From the NCBI GenBank assembly GCA_017303575.1, contig JAFLCL010000021.1, forward strand, positions 1 through 60,420: a stretch of DNA of 60,420 bases. The letters are read 5' to 3'. Shown here in pieces: positions 42,442 through 51,695 of the stretch (its first letter is position 1; each line of letters begins with the position of its first letter). The notes below the pieces were generated by a model. That model was given only the letters and a program-made list of their open reading frames with translations. It did no database searches and was not told the DNA's origin. The stretch comes from Deltaproteobacteria bacterium. GTDB taxonomy: Bacteria > Myxococcota_A > Polyangia > Polyangiales > Sandaracinaceae. The position numbers and the translations under genes were made by a program.

Positions 42442-43851
42442 TTGGCCCCAGAACACGCGCTCGTGCGCAGCCTCTCTCGATCGACGCCCCCACGCGTCGC
42501 GCGCTTGCCGCTCGCGGAGATGCGCCTCGGCGCACGGTTCGTGTCGATCGCCGTGCTCGCGCTGATCGCGCTCGAGCTCCTCGCGGCATGGCTCACGCCC
42601 TCGGTCACGCCGTGGCTCCACGTCGCGCTCGCGCTCACCGCGTGGGAGCTCTCGGTGCAGCTCGTCGTCACGCACGCGGGCATGCGCGCTCGGCACGACG
42701 CAACGCCGTCGACGCCCATGTCGGTCAGCGTGCTCGTGGCAGCGTGGAACGAGGAGCGCGACATCGTCCGTACGGTCCGCTCGATCCTCTCCCAAGAGGG
42801 CGTCACGCTCGAGGTGATCGTCGCCGACGATGGATCGACCGATCGCACGCGCGCCGTGCTGCTCGAGGCGTTCGCGCTCGTCGACGAAGGACCTTGGCTC
42901 GTCGATGCCGCGCGCTCGCTGCGCGTGATCACCGTGGCGCACGCGGGCAAGGGCGCCGCGCTCGAGGCCGCGCGTCGTGTGGCGCGCCATCCGATCCTCG
43001 TCACGGTCGACGCGGACACCGTGCTCGGCCCGGGCGCGATCGAGCACCTCACGCGACCGTTCGTCGACGTCCAGGTCGAGGCCGCGGCGGGCGCCGTGAT
43101 CGTCCGCGATGCGCGCGATCTGCTCTCGCGCTTCCAGTACGCGGAGTACCTCGAGACCACGTTCGTGCGCCACGGATGGTCTCAGCTCGGCCTGCTCGAG
43201 CAGGTGCCTGGCGCGTTCGCCGCGCTGCGCGCGTCGTCCGTGGAGCACGCGGGCGGCTTCCCGATCGACTCGCTCACGGAGGACTACGAGCTGATCTTCC
43301 GTCTCTACGCGCGCGCCGCGGAGGAGGGCCGCACGATTCGCGTGCCGACGATCGTCGACGCGTGCGCCTACACCGAGCCGCCGCGCATGCTCGCGGGCCT
43401 CGCACGACAGCGAACGCGATGGTTCGCGGGCTTCCTCGTCACCCTCGCGCGCTTCCGATCCCTGCTGCTCGATCCGCGCGCGCGTGCGTTCGGCCTCGTG
43501 CGCCTGCCGATCAAGCTGATCGACGCGCTCCTTCCGCCGTGGTCTCTGCTGTCGCTCGCGATCGTGGCCACGAGCGCGCTCGGCAGCGATCATCTCGGCT
43601 TCGAGATCAGCGCGCTCGGTCTCGTGCTCCTCGCCGTGCGCGTCGCCTTCGACATCGCGCAGACGCACCTCGCCCTCGCTCGACATCGAGCGGCCGCGAG
43701 CCGTCTCGAGGCGCTCGAGCCCTCACGCGCGATCACGTGGCTCCACGCGCTCGCCGACGCGTGGAGCTATGCGTGGCTGCGCCAGCTCCTCGTGCTCCGC
43801 GCCTATCCCTTCGCGCTCACCAAGGGCCGCGTGTGGGAGACCTCGCGCTGA
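42442..43851 (+). CDS. Membrane GT2-family glycosyltransferase
   Basis: The frame opens with TTG 42442 next to the previous stop; GTG 42463 is an alternative. The 469-residue product has two N-terminal membrane helices and a GT-A domain: VLVAAWNEERDI, VADDGSTDRT, VTVDADTVLG, EDYEL and QRTRWFAG. Three or four C-terminal helices follow. The QxxRW motif marks processive or polysaccharide synthases of the GT2 family. It probably makes a cell-envelope or exopolysaccharide chain. It meets the next gene stop-to-stop with zero spacing (TGATCA at 43849-43854). Confidence 0.88.
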   Translation: MAPEHALVRSLSRSTPPRVARLPLAEMRLGARFVSIAVLALIALELLAAWLTPSVTPWLHVALALTAWELSVQLVVTHAGMRARHDATPSTPMSVSVLVAAWNEERDIVRTVRSILSQEGVTLEVIVADDGSTDRTRAVLLEAFALVDEGPWLVDAARSLRVITVAHAGKGAALEAARRVARHPILVTVDADTVLGPGAIEHLTRPFVDVQVEAAAGAVIVRDARDLLSRFQYAEYLETTFVRHGWSQLGLLEQVPGAFAALRASSVEHAGGFPIDSLTEDYELIFRLYARAAEEGRTIRVPTIVDACAYTEPPRMLAGLARQRTRWFAGFLVTLARFRSLLLDPRARAFGLVRLPIKLIDALLPPWSLLSLAIVATSALGSDHLGFEISALGLVLLAVRVAFDIAQTHLALARHRAAASRLEALEPSRAITWLHALADAWSYAWLRQLLVLRAYPFALTKGRVWETSR

Positions 43852-44850
43852 TCACTCCCACGCGATCTCGAACAGCGTCGCGGGGTCACCCTCGGATATC
43901 GTGTAGAGGTCGTAGCTGCTCGGCCCGAACGCGATGGCCTCGGCGGCGGACCCACGCGTCGAGGGCCGCAGCGGCGTGGTGGTGAGCGCGGTGGCGAGAT
44001 CGGTCGTCACGTCGAAGACGCGGATCTGCGCGTAGTTGCGGATCACGAGGCGGGCACCATCGCTCGACATGTCGGCACCGGTCACCGAGAGCATGTCGTA
44101 CGACGCGACGTGCACGAGCGTGTTGGGCCCGGGGATCGCGAGCGCGCTGCCGCGGTAGAGCTGCGCCATACCCGAGTCGACCTTCGTCAACAGGTAGACA
44201 TCCGCCGAATTCGGATCGACGAACAGCGCCTCGCAGTCGTGCGGGCCATCGGGATAGACGAGGCGGATCTCGGTCGCCGCGACGGTCGCATCGCCGTCTG
44301 CGGGATCGGGCTCTTCGACGCGGTAGAGGCGCACGTAGCCGTCCCGCGAGCTCGACGCGCCTCCGCTCGTGCGCGCGACGTTGTCACCGTGATCTCCGAT
44401 GTAGAGGAGATCGACGCCATCGACCGGGACGATCGCGATGTCTTCCCAGTCCTGGTTGGTCGCGCCCGTGATCGTGATCGTCGCGATCACGTTCGCGTCG
44501 CGATCGATCGCGAAGATCTGCTCGGGGTTGCCCGAGTCGTTGTGCACCCAGAGCACGTTCGCGTGGTCGCGGCTCGCCACGATACCCGATGTCTCGGCGA
44601 CGCCCGTGAGCACACCGAGCGCGACCGGCGTGCTCGCGTACGCCCCCGTCGCGCGCGCATCGGGCCCAAGCGTTCCCGCATCGTCTTCAGTCGTCGCAGC
44701 ATCGGCCTCGCGGCCGGAGTCAGCGAACACGCGCGCGTCCGAGCCACCGTCGCCCCCGACCGAGGCCGCGTCGAGCGCAGGACCCACCGGATCTCCGCAT
44801 CCGACGGCGACGAGCGCGACGCCCAGCATCCACGAGCGACGGGAAGTCAT
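43852..44850 (-). CDS. Lipoprotein with Asp/Ala-rich linker and beta-propeller-like domain
   Basis: The 332-residue product (ATG 44850) has lipobox VAVGC (Cys18), an Asp/Ala/Gly linker to about 70, and a C-terminal domain of repeated strands (GVAETSGIVASRDHANVLWVHNDSG; NQDWEDIAIVPVDGVDLLYIGDHGDN; DCEALFVDPNSADVYLLTK). The DWEDIA and GDHGDN segments suggest a Ca-binding propeller, perhaps esterase- or SdiA-regulated-protein-like, but no catalytic set is clear. It would face the periplasm or exterior. Confidence 0.8.
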   Translation of the reverse strand: MTSRRSWMLGVALVAVGCGDPVGPALDAASVGGDGGSDARVFADSGREADAATTEDDAGTLGPDARATGAYASTPVALGVLTGVAETSGIVASRDHANVLWVHNDSGNPEQIFAIDRDANVIATITITGATNQDWEDIAIVPVDGVDLLYIGDHGDNVARTSGGASSSRDGYVRLYRVEEPDPADGDATVAATEIRLVYPDGPHDCEALFVDPNSADVYLLTKVDSGMAQLYRGSALAIPGPNTLVHVASYDMLSVTGADMSSDGARLVIRNYAQIRVFDVTTDLATALTTTPLRPSTRGSAAEAIAFGPSSYDLYTISEGDPATLFEIAWE

Positions 44851-44933
44851 GCGCGACCGTACCAGCGTCGCGAAGGCAGTGGAACGTCGGGGCCTCGTCG
44901 CGATCACGCCTGCGGCCATACGCCTCTGCGCGA

Positions 44934-45914
44934 TCACTCCCCGAAGTAGAGACGACCGCTGGGTGCGATCAGCCGCGAGCGCTTGCTCGCGTCCTGCGCG
45001 AGCGGCTGGATCGTGTGGACACGCGAGCTCGCGAGCAGCGCGCGCGGCTCGAGTGAGCTCGCGAGCGAGCGCGCTTCGTCCTCGTCCACGGCGACGAGCT
45101 GCATCGTGCGGAAGTAACCGGTCACGCCCATCGGCAAGGTCTGCCGATCGAGCACGCCCACGAGCGGGACCTCGAGCACCACGTGAAAGCGCGTTCGGCC
45201 GCGATCGTCCTCGGGAGCGAGAACCGCGAGCACGTCGGCCACCTCCTTGCCGCCTGCGCCACCTTCGATCGCCACGGTGCACGCAGCGATCACGGCGTCG
45301 TGCGGTCGACCCGCAGCGAGCAGCGCGCGCGCGCGTGTCGCGTGCAGCGCTGCGACCGCGGGGCTCGACGCCGCCGCATCCGCCGCGCCGATCAGGTGAT
45401 CGACGATCGACACCGAGTCCTCCACGCGACCGAGCGCGATCAACGCATCGACAGCCACACCGAGCGCGGCCCCCGCGAACGGCGCTTCGGGCGACTCGGT
45501 GATCACGTGCTCGGCGTCCGCGAGCGCACCGCCCGCATCACCCACGGCGAGCCGCGTGATCGCGCGGTTGAAGCGCACGGAAGCGATCGACGCGTCAGGA
45601 CATGCAAGCGCCCGATCGTAGGCAGCGATCGCCTCGTCCTTGCGGCCGATCTCGTCGAGCACGTTGCCGCGCAGCTGGTGGAGCATCCACAGCTCGGGCG
45701 CGAGCGCTACACCCCGATCGAGCACGGCGAGCGCGCCCTCCCGATCGCCGGCCTTGCGACACGCGAGCGCCTCGATCTCGAAGCACCCCGACCATCCGAT
45801 CGCCTCGAGCTGTCGCGCGATCGACGACGCGCCCGCGAGATCGCCCTCGTCGATCTTCGCGAGCGCCTCGTCGTGCAGCGCCCGGACTTCGTCTTCGTTC
45901 TTTCGGATCCACAT
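44934..45914 (-). CDS. TPR-repeat protein
   Basis: The 326-residue cytoplasmic product has several TPR-like repeats at about 10-200 (ALHDEALAKIDEGDLAGASSI; ALACRKAGDREGALAVLDRG; LDEIGRKDEAIAAYDRALA). A C-terminal alpha/beta part of about 100 residues without an assigned fold ends in LIAPSGRLYFGE. It lies 15 bp after the fadN stop on the same strand, so it may be co-transcribed. The function is unknown; TPR proteins assemble complexes. Confidence 0.78.
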   Translation of the reverse strand: MWIRKNEDEVRALHDEALAKIDEGDLAGASSIARQLEAIGWSGCFEIEALACRKAGDREGALAVLDRGVALAPELWMLHQLRGNVLDEIGRKDEAIAAYDRALACPDASIASVRFNRAITRLAVGDAGGALADAEHVITESPEAPFAGAALGVAVDALIALGRVEDSVSIVDHLIGAADAAASSPAVAALHATRARALLAAGRPHDAVIAACTVAIEGGAGGKEVADVLAVLAPEDDRGRTRFHVVLEVPLVGVLDRQTLPMGVTGYFRTMQLVAVDEDEARSLASSLEPRALLASSRVHTIQPLAQDASKRSRLIAPSGRLYFGE

Positions 45915-45929
45915 GGGATCAGGGGCGGC

Positions 45930-48299
45930 TCAGTTACGGAGCGGCTTGTTCGTCGTGAGCATCGCCTGCATGCGCTCGAGGCTCTTGGGCTCACCGCACA
46001 GGCTCACGAACGCCTCCGCCTCGAGGTCGAGGATCTCTTCCTCGGTGACCTCGTGCGTGTGGCCCGAGACGCCGCCGCAGAGCACCGTCGCGATCTTGCG
46101 CGCGATCAACGCGTCGTGCGCGCTCGCGTGGCCGCCGGCGACGAGCGTGTCGACCATCATCGACAGCGTCGCGATGCCGCTCTCGCCGGGCAGCACGTAC
46201 GCGCGCGGGATCGGCGCGTGGTAGCCGCTCTCGTAGAGGCCGATCGCCTTCTGCTTGGCCTCGTGCACCTGTCGGGCGCGATCGAACGAGATGCCGTCCG
46301 AGCGGCGGAAGTAGCCGAAGTGCTGCGCCTCGACGGCGCTCGTGGCGACGTTGGCCATCGCGATGTTCTTGAACACCTGCGTGACCACCGCGTACGTGTC
46401 GAGCTGCTGGCCCTGCGGGACGTTCTCGAGGCCGCGCCACAAGAGGTTCAGGTTGCCTGCGCCGCCCGGGAGGAGGCCGACTGCGACCTCGACGAGGCCG
46501 CAGTACGTCTCCGCCGCGGCCTGCACGTGGCCCGCGCCGAGGCAGATCTCGAGGCCACCACCGAGCGCCATGCCGTACGGCGCGGCGACCACCGGCACGC
46601 GCGCGTACTTCATCTTCTGCACGCCGGCCTGGAGGCGCTTCACCATCTTGCGGAGGTCGTCCCACTGCTGCTGGTTCGCTGCGACGACGACGCCGAAGAG
46701 GTTCGCGCCCACGCAGAAGTGCTCGCCCTCGTTCGCGATCACCATGCCGCGGAAGTCGCGCTCGGCGCGCTCCGTCGCGAGGTGGATCATCTCGATGATG
46801 TCCTGATCGATGCTGTTGGCCTTGCTCTTGAAGGTCAGGCCGAGGATGCCGTCGCCGAAGTCCCACGCGTCGGCGCTGCCGTTCGAGAGCACCGCCGCGC
46901 CCTTCCGCGCCTGCACCGAGGAGTACTCGCGCGCGTCGGTCTTCCTCGCGACGTACTCGCCCTTGGCGAGGTCCCACACCTTTCCATCCTTGTAGAACGA
47001 CGTCGCGCCCGCGGCCTTCATCTTCGCGATCGAGGCGGGCAGCGCGATGCCGTCCTTCTCCATGCGCGCGGTCGCTTCGGCGAAGCCGATCGCGTCCCAC
47101 GTCTCGAAGGGACCGAGCTCCCAGTTGTATCCCCACTTCATCGCGTCATCGATCGCGACGACGTCGTCCGTGATCTCACCGATGCGGCGCGCGGAGTACG
47201 CGAGCGTGCGCGCGATGATCTTCCAGCCGACCTCGCCCGCCTTGCCCTCGCTGTTCACGAGCTTCTTCACGCGCTCGGAGACGTCCTCGATCTTCGAGAG
47301 GCCCTTGGTGGCCTTCGCGATCGCCTCGTCCTGCTTCTTGGGGCGGTAGCCCAGCGTCTCGGTGTCGATCGTGAGCGTCTCGCCGCTCGCCTTGTCGCGC
47401 TTGTAGAAGCCGCCCTTGGTCTTGTTGCCGAGGATCTTCTTCTCGACCATCGCCGCGACCCACGGCGGCGCCTGGAACACCGCGCGCTCTTCGTCGTTCG
47501 GCAGCGCGTCGAAGCAGTTCTTCGCGACGTGCGCGAAGGTGTCGAGACCGACGAGATCGGCCGTGCGGAACGTCGCGCTCTTCGGGTGGCCCATCGGCGA
47601 GCCCGTGAGGTTGTCGATGTCCTCGAAGGTGAGGCCGGCCTTCTGCATCTCGTCGATGGTGGCCATCATTCCGTAGATGCCGATGCGGTTGCCCACGAAG
47701 TTCGGCGTGTCCTTGCCGAGCACGATGCCCTTGCCCAGCTGATCACGGCCGAACGTCGCGATGGCCTCGAGCGCCTTCGGATCCGTGTCCACGCCCACCA
47801 CGAGCTCGAGGAGCTTCATGTAGCGGACGGGGTTGAAGAAGTGCATCACGAGGAAGTTCTTGCGGAACGTCTCGCTGCGACCCTCGACCATGTCCTTGAT
47901 GCGGAGGCCCGAGGTGTTGGACGCGATGATCGTCGTGGGCGACACGACCTTCTCGAGCTTCTCGAAGAGCGAGCGCTTGATGTCGAGGCGCTCGACGATC
48001 GCCTCCACGATCAGGTCGCAATCGGCGAGCGACGCGAGGTCGTCGTCGATGTTGCCGACGGTGACGAGGCGCGCGTTGCTCGGATGGAAGAACAGGGCGG
48101 GCTTGGCCTTCACTGTGTTCGCGAGCGACTCGGCCGCGATCTTGTTCCGTGCCGCCTTCTTCGCGTCCGCGGGCAGGTCGCGGGGAACGATGTCGAGCAA
48201 GGTCACGCGCACGCCCGCGTTCGCGCAGTGCGCGGCGATGCCAGCGCCCATCACACCCGAGCCGATGACACCGATCTTGCGAAACACCGTACGAGACAT
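45930..48299 (-). CDS. fadN: FadN-type 3-hydroxyacyl-CoA dehydrogenase/enoyl-CoA hydratase
   Basis: The 789-residue product starts at ATG 48299 behind GGAGGAATCG. The order is dehydrogenase first (GVIGSGVMGAGIA at about 11-23; HFFNPVRYMKLLELVVG; TPNFVGNRIG), then a crotonase-type hydratase (EHFCVGANLFGV; GMALGGGLEICLGAGHVQ). This order and length match Bacillus FadN, not FadB/FadJ, where the hydratase comes first. It should carry out two beta-oxidation steps. No thiolase or acyl-CoA dehydrogenase gene is adjacent. A long-chain acyl-CoA synthetase gene is 38 kb away. Confidence 0.92.
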   Translation of the reverse strand: MSRTVFRKIGVIGSGVMGAGIAAHCANAGVRVTLLDIVPRDLPADAKKAARNKIAAESLANTVKAKPALFFHPSNARLVTVGNIDDDLASLADCDLIVEAIVERLDIKRSLFEKLEKVVSPTTIIASNTSGLRIKDMVEGRSETFRKNFLVMHFFNPVRYMKLLELVVGVDTDPKALEAIATFGRDQLGKGIVLGKDTPNFVGNRIGIYGMMATIDEMQKAGLTFEDIDNLTGSPMGHPKSATFRTADLVGLDTFAHVAKNCFDALPNDEERAVFQAPPWVAAMVEKKILGNKTKGGFYKRDKASGETLTIDTETLGYRPKKQDEAIAKATKGLSKIEDVSERVKKLVNSEGKAGEVGWKIIARTLAYSARRIGEITDDVVAIDDAMKWGYNWELGPFETWDAIGFAEATARMEKDGIALPASIAKMKAAGATSFYKDGKVWDLAKGEYVARKTDAREYSSVQARKGAAVLSNGSADAWDFGDGILGLTFKSKANSIDQDIIEMIHLATERAERDFRGMVIANEGEHFCVGANLFGVVVAANQQQWDDLRKMVKRLQAGVQKMKYARVPVVAAPYGMALGGGLEICLGAGHVQAAAETYCGLVEVAVGLLPGGAGNLNLLWRGLENVPQGQQLDTYAVVTQVFKNIAMANVATSAVEAQHFGYFRRSDGISFDRARQVHEAKQKAIGLYESGYHAPIPRAYVLPGESGIATLSMMVDTLVAGGHASAHDALIARKIATVLCGGVSGHTHEVTEEEILDLEAEAFVSLCGEPKSLERMQAMLTTNKPLRN

Positions 48300-48431
48300 C
48301 GATTCCTCCGAGGGAGCGGGAGTCACCGGCGCGAGGGTCGCGGCCGGGGCGCGTACGATCCGTGGTCGCGCGCGCATGTGCAAGCGCAAGGTGCCGCGCG
48401 GCCCCCGTCTTTCGGGCGATGATGGCGGCGC

Positions 48432-48950
48432 ATGACCGACACGCCCACGGCCGAGCCGATCTCGATCCGATCGCACGTACGCCGAGCGCTCGCGGTCGTC
48501 TCGTTGATCCTCGCGAGCGTGCCCCTCGCGGCGGGATCGATCGTGCTCGGGTGGGCGCTCTTCGCCGACGTCTCGTCGCTCGCCACCGTCGCGGGCGTTC
48601 TCGGCGCGGACGACGTCGATCTGTTCTCGAAGATCCTCGGCGTGATCTGGGGCGTCGGCCTCCTCTTCCTCCTCGGAGTGCTCGCGTGGGCCATCCCCAT
48701 CTGGCTCGGCGGCATGAAGATCTTCGGGACGCTGGTGCTCGACGTGAAGGGACGGCGCACCGCGAGCGCAACGACCTTGCTCGCGTGCGCAGGTTGCGAC
48801 GCGCTCGGCGCGCTGATGTTCCTCGCGTGGCACCACTTCGCACCGAGCACCCCGTACGTGCTCGGCGTCGCCGTCGCGAACGTGGTCGGCGCGGTGGTGT
48901 GCGTGGTCGTGGTCGGCATCGCGCACGCGCGTGGCACCGAGGCCGGCTGA
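48432..48950 (+). CDS. Four-helix membrane protein of unknown function
   Basis: The 172-residue product (ATG 48432) has four likely membrane helices (about 18-45, 62-90, 112-135 and 140-165), with a polar N-terminus and short loops. No signature residue stands out. It overlaps the next gene in a TGATG stop/start (48948-48952), so translational coupling is likely. It is divergent from fadN across 132 bp. Confidence 0.7.
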   Translation: MTDTPTAEPISIRSHVRRALAVVSLILASVPLAAGSIVLGWALFADVSSLATVAGVLGADDVDLFSKILGVIWGVGLLFLLGVLAWAIPIWLGGMKIFGTLVLDVKGRRTASATTLLACAGCDALGALMFLAWHHFAPSTPYVLGVAVANVVGAVVCVVVVGIAHARGTEAG

Positions 48951-49771
48951 TGGCGCGCGCGCGACGCATCCGACTGCCCCGCCTTCACACGCTCGCCTGC
49001 GTCGCGCTCGCGATGCTCGCGTCGGGGTGCCTGGTCGACCGACGCCCGCTGGGCGGGGAGGTCGAGGTCGACGCCGCGGCCTCCGTCGATGCAGCGATCG
49101 ACGCGAATGGGGGGACCCTCGGCCGCGACGCGTTCGTGCTCTCGCCCGACGCGCTCGCGCCGATCGACGCCGCGCAGCCGCCCGACGCGTTCGCGATCGA
49201 TCCGGGGCTCGTCGCGTGGTGGCCTTTCGCGAGCGACGATCCGACGAAGGACGCGACGGGGCTCGGTCACACCCTGACGAGCGTGGGCGTGGCCTTCGAG
49301 GGCAACGTCGCGATGCTCGACGGTGGGGATCAGCTCCACACGCCCGATGCACCCGACCTCGACGAGATCGTCACGATCGCAGCCTGGGTCCGTCCCCTCG
49401 AGCGTCGCGGACACCGCATGGGCGTCCTCGATCGCGATGGGATCTGGGGCATCTTCGTTCAGGCCTCGGGCGAGCCGACCTGCATCCTCCACGGCAACGC
49501 CTCGCTCGCGGGGCCCTCGCTGCCGCTCGATCAGTGGGCACACCTCGCGTGCACCTACGACGGCGGGACGGTCCGCTTCTCCGTGAACGGGAGCGTGATC
49601 GGGGCGAGCGTGGGTGGCGCGATCGTGGACAACGCGAGCCGCATCCAGATCGGACAGAACTGCTGCGACGGAGGCGACGAGCTGCGCGGCCACCTGTCGG
49701 ACGTGCGCCTCTACCGTCGTGCGCTCGGCGACGAGGAGCTCGCGCGCATCGCGGCGAGCCCGCCTCCGTGA
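48950..49771 (+). CDS. Lipoprotein with LamG/concanavalin-like domain
   Basis: The 273-residue product starts at ATG 48950 inside a TGATG overlap. It has lipobox LASGC (Cys27), an Asp/Ala linker to about 80, then a LamG-type jelly roll: LVAWWPFASDDPTKDATG, VTIAAWVRPLE, QWAHLACTYDGG and VRFSVNGSVIG, ending in LSDVRLYRRALGDEELARI. LamG domains bind carbohydrates or proteins at the cell surface. It meets the permease gene with 1 bp between stops. Confidence 0.88.
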   Translation: MARARRIRLPRLHTLACVALAMLASGCLVDRRPLGGEVEVDAAASVDAAIDANGGTLGRDAFVLSPDALAPIDAAQPPDAFAIDPGLVAWWPFASDDPTKDATGLGHTLTSVGVAFEGNVAMLDGGDQLHTPDAPDLDEIVTIAAWVRPLERRGHRMGVLDRDGIWGIFVQASGEPTCILHGNASLAGPSLPLDQWAHLACTYDGGTVRFSVNGSVIGASVGGAIVDNASRIQIGQNCCDGGDELRGHLSDVRLYRRALGDEELARIAASPPP

Positions 49772-49772
49772 C

Positions 49773-51326
49773 TCAACGTGAAAGCGCGGGGGACCGCAGG
49801 CGCATGCCGGCGTAGTAGACGCCGAACGCGAGGAGGAAGCCCGTGAACCACGCGTAGACGTAGAGGTCGTCGAAGAAGCCGGGCTCTGCCTCGATCACGT
49901 GCGTGCTGTGCAAGAAGCCGGGCACGTTCGGGAGCACACCGATCACCAGCGCGACGAGCGCGACGGGGTTCCACTTCGGGTAGCGCCCCTCCGTGCGATA
50001 GAGGTCGGGCACGTCGAGCGTCTTGTCGCGGATCACGAAGTAGTCGCAGATCATGATGCCGGCGACCGGGCCGAGCAGCGCGGAGTAGCCGACGAGCCAG
50101 TTGAAGATGTAGGCGTCGGCGCTGGCCATGAGCTTCCACGGCATCATCACGATGCCGAGCACGCCGGTGATCACGCCGCCGATCTTGAACGTGATGTGAC
50201 GAGGCGCGAGGTTCGCGAAGTCGTTCGCGGGGCTCACGACGTTGGCCGCGATGTTGACCGAGATGGTCGCGACGGCGACGCCGAGCAGCGCGAAGATGGC
50301 GACGACGATCCGCGTGGTTCCGTCGGCGATGATGGGCGCGTCCAGCCCCGGCGGCGCCACCGGCGAGGTGATGTGCGAGAGCACGAGCACGGGGTCCCAA
50401 AGCTGATCGATGGCGACAGCGCCGTGCAGCACCTGGTGCATCGCCGACGTGATCACGACCCCCATCGCCGAGAACGCGATCATCGTGGTCGGCAAGCCGA
50501 GCGTCTGTCCGAGCATCTGCTCGCGCTGGCTCTTTCCGTACCGCGTGAAGTCCGGGATGTTGAGCGACAGCGTCGCCCAGAACCCGATCATGCCGGTCAG
50601 CGAGGGGATGAACACGGCCCAGAAGTCACCGAACGACTCGAACTGCGAGGGCTGCGTGAGCAGCGTGCCCACGCCCTCCGCGCGCCACACGGCCCAGCCG
50701 AGCAAGAGACCCGCCATCACGAGCACGATCGGTGCGGCCCAGTTCTCGAACACGCGCACCGCGTTCATGCCGTAGAGGATGATCGCGATGTTCAGCACCC
50801 AGAAGATCCCGAACGTGATCGCGGAAGGGATCGAGAGGCCCAGCAGCGAGACGTCGCCGCCGATCGTTCCGAACGCGGGCCACACGGCGATCAGGAAGGT
50901 CTTCACGGCCTCGCCGCCGATGAAGGTCTGGATGCCGAACCACCCACACGCGACGAGCGCGCGCAGCACGGCGGGTACGTTCGCGCCGCTCGTGCCGAAC
51001 GACGCGCGCGCGAGCACGGGGAACGGAATGCCGTACTTCGTCCCCGGGTGCGCGTTGAGCAGGATGGGCACGAGCACGATCGCGTTGCCGAGCCCGATCG
51101 TGAGCAGGGCCTGCCACCAGTTCATCCCGACCGCGACGAGGCCGCCCGCCATCATGTAGGTCGGGATGCAGTGGGCCATCGAGATCCACAGCGCAGCGAA
51201 GCTGTAGGTGGTCCAGTTGCGGTGCTTGTCCGGGACGGGCGCGAGGTCCGCGCTGAAGAGCGGGCTCTCCGCGAGATCCTTCGGCAGCCCGACGAGCGCT
51301 TCTTCTTTCGTGATCTCGTGAGCCAT
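49773..51326 (-). CDS. NCS1-family nucleobase/hydantoin permease
   Basis: The 517-residue product (ATG 51326, GGAGG ribosome-binding site) has twelve likely membrane helices and NCS1 signature stretches near the N-terminus (NWTTYSFAALWISMAHCIPT, GTKYGIPFPVLARASFG, TFIGGEAV). The family imports uracil, allantoin, cytosine or hydantoins with Na or H ions. Nearby genes for dihydropyrimidinase, an aminotransferase and a malonate-semialdehyde-type dehydrogenase suggest a pyrimidine or hydantoin substrate. Confidence 0.9.
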   Translation of the reverse strand: MAHEITKEEALVGLPKDLAESPLFSADLAPVPDKHRNWTTYSFAALWISMAHCIPTYMMAGGLVAVGMNWWQALLTIGLGNAIVLVPILLNAHPGTKYGIPFPVLARASFGTSGANVPAVLRALVACGWFGIQTFIGGEAVKTFLIAVWPAFGTIGGDVSLLGLSIPSAITFGIFWVLNIAIILYGMNAVRVFENWAAPIVLVMAGLLLGWAVWRAEGVGTLLTQPSQFESFGDFWAVFIPSLTGMIGFWATLSLNIPDFTRYGKSQREQMLGQTLGLPTTMIAFSAMGVVITSAMHQVLHGAVAIDQLWDPVLVLSHITSPVAPPGLDAPIIADGTTRIVVAIFALLGVAVATISVNIAANVVSPANDFANLAPRHITFKIGGVITGVLGIVMMPWKLMASADAYIFNWLVGYSALLGPVAGIMICDYFVIRDKTLDVPDLYRTEGRYPKWNPVALVALVIGVLPNVPGFLHSTHVIEAEPGFFDDLYVYAWFTGFLLAFGVYYAGMRLRSPALSR

Positions 51327-51371
51327 CGGTCGAGCCTCCGCAGCGCGCGACTCTACTCCAAGCTTGACGCT

Positions 51372-51391
51372 CCGTGGTGGTCCGACCACGG
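51372..51391. promoter_or_regulatory. Inverted repeat upstream of vapB, candidate VapBC operator
   Basis: CCGTGGT (51372-51378) and ACCACGG (51385-51391) are perfect 7-bp reverse complements with a 6-bp spacer. The repeat ends 7 bp before the vapB start. VapB-type antitoxins, often with their toxin, bind such palindromes and repress their own operon. Confidence 0.5.
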
Positions 51392-51398
51392 TAGGACC

Positions 51399-51695
51399 AT
51401 GGCTCGCACCAGGTCGTCCGCCTCGAAGCGCAAGACCGCTGCACGTGGGACCACTGCCCCGCGCCCTCGGAACCGCAGGGACAAGCTCAGCATCTCCCTC
51501 GACCCTGCGGACGTGCTCTGGGTCACGCGCAAGGCACGGCGCACGGGAACGAGCGTCTCGGCGATTCTGGCGGAAGCGATCGCGGAGCAGCGCCGAGCTG
51601 ACGCCACGGCGAAACTTCTCTCGCTCGTCGGGGGGACCTCCGATCTCACCCCCGAAGACCTCGCGAGGGCACGCGCCGAGATGCTCGACCCGTGA
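51399..51695 (+). CDS. vapB: VapB-like ribbon-helix-helix antitoxin
   Basis: The 98-residue product (ATG 51399, TAGGA ribosome-binding site) has a basic N-terminus and a ribbon-helix-helix segment at about 28-65 (KLSISLDPADVLWVTRKARR; SVSAILAEAIAEQ), then a C-terminal toxin-binding extension (DLTPEDLARARAEM). The next gene, a PIN toxin, overlaps its stop in a GTGA. This is the standard vapBC order. The antitoxin should neutralise the toxin and repress the operon through the upstream inverted repeat. Confidence 0.85.
   Translation: MARTRSSASKRKTAARGTTAPRPRNRRDKLSISLDPADVLWVTRKARRTGTSVSAILAEAIAEQRRADATAKLLSLVGGTSDLTPEDLARARAEMLDP

Noticed and set aside
45183..48422. A long open frame of over 1000 codons on the plus strand opposite fadN and the TPR gene
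   Set aside because: It is rich in Arg and Ala, with low-complexity character typical of the antisense frame of GC-rich genes, and the minus-strand genes have clear family motifs and ribosome-binding sites.
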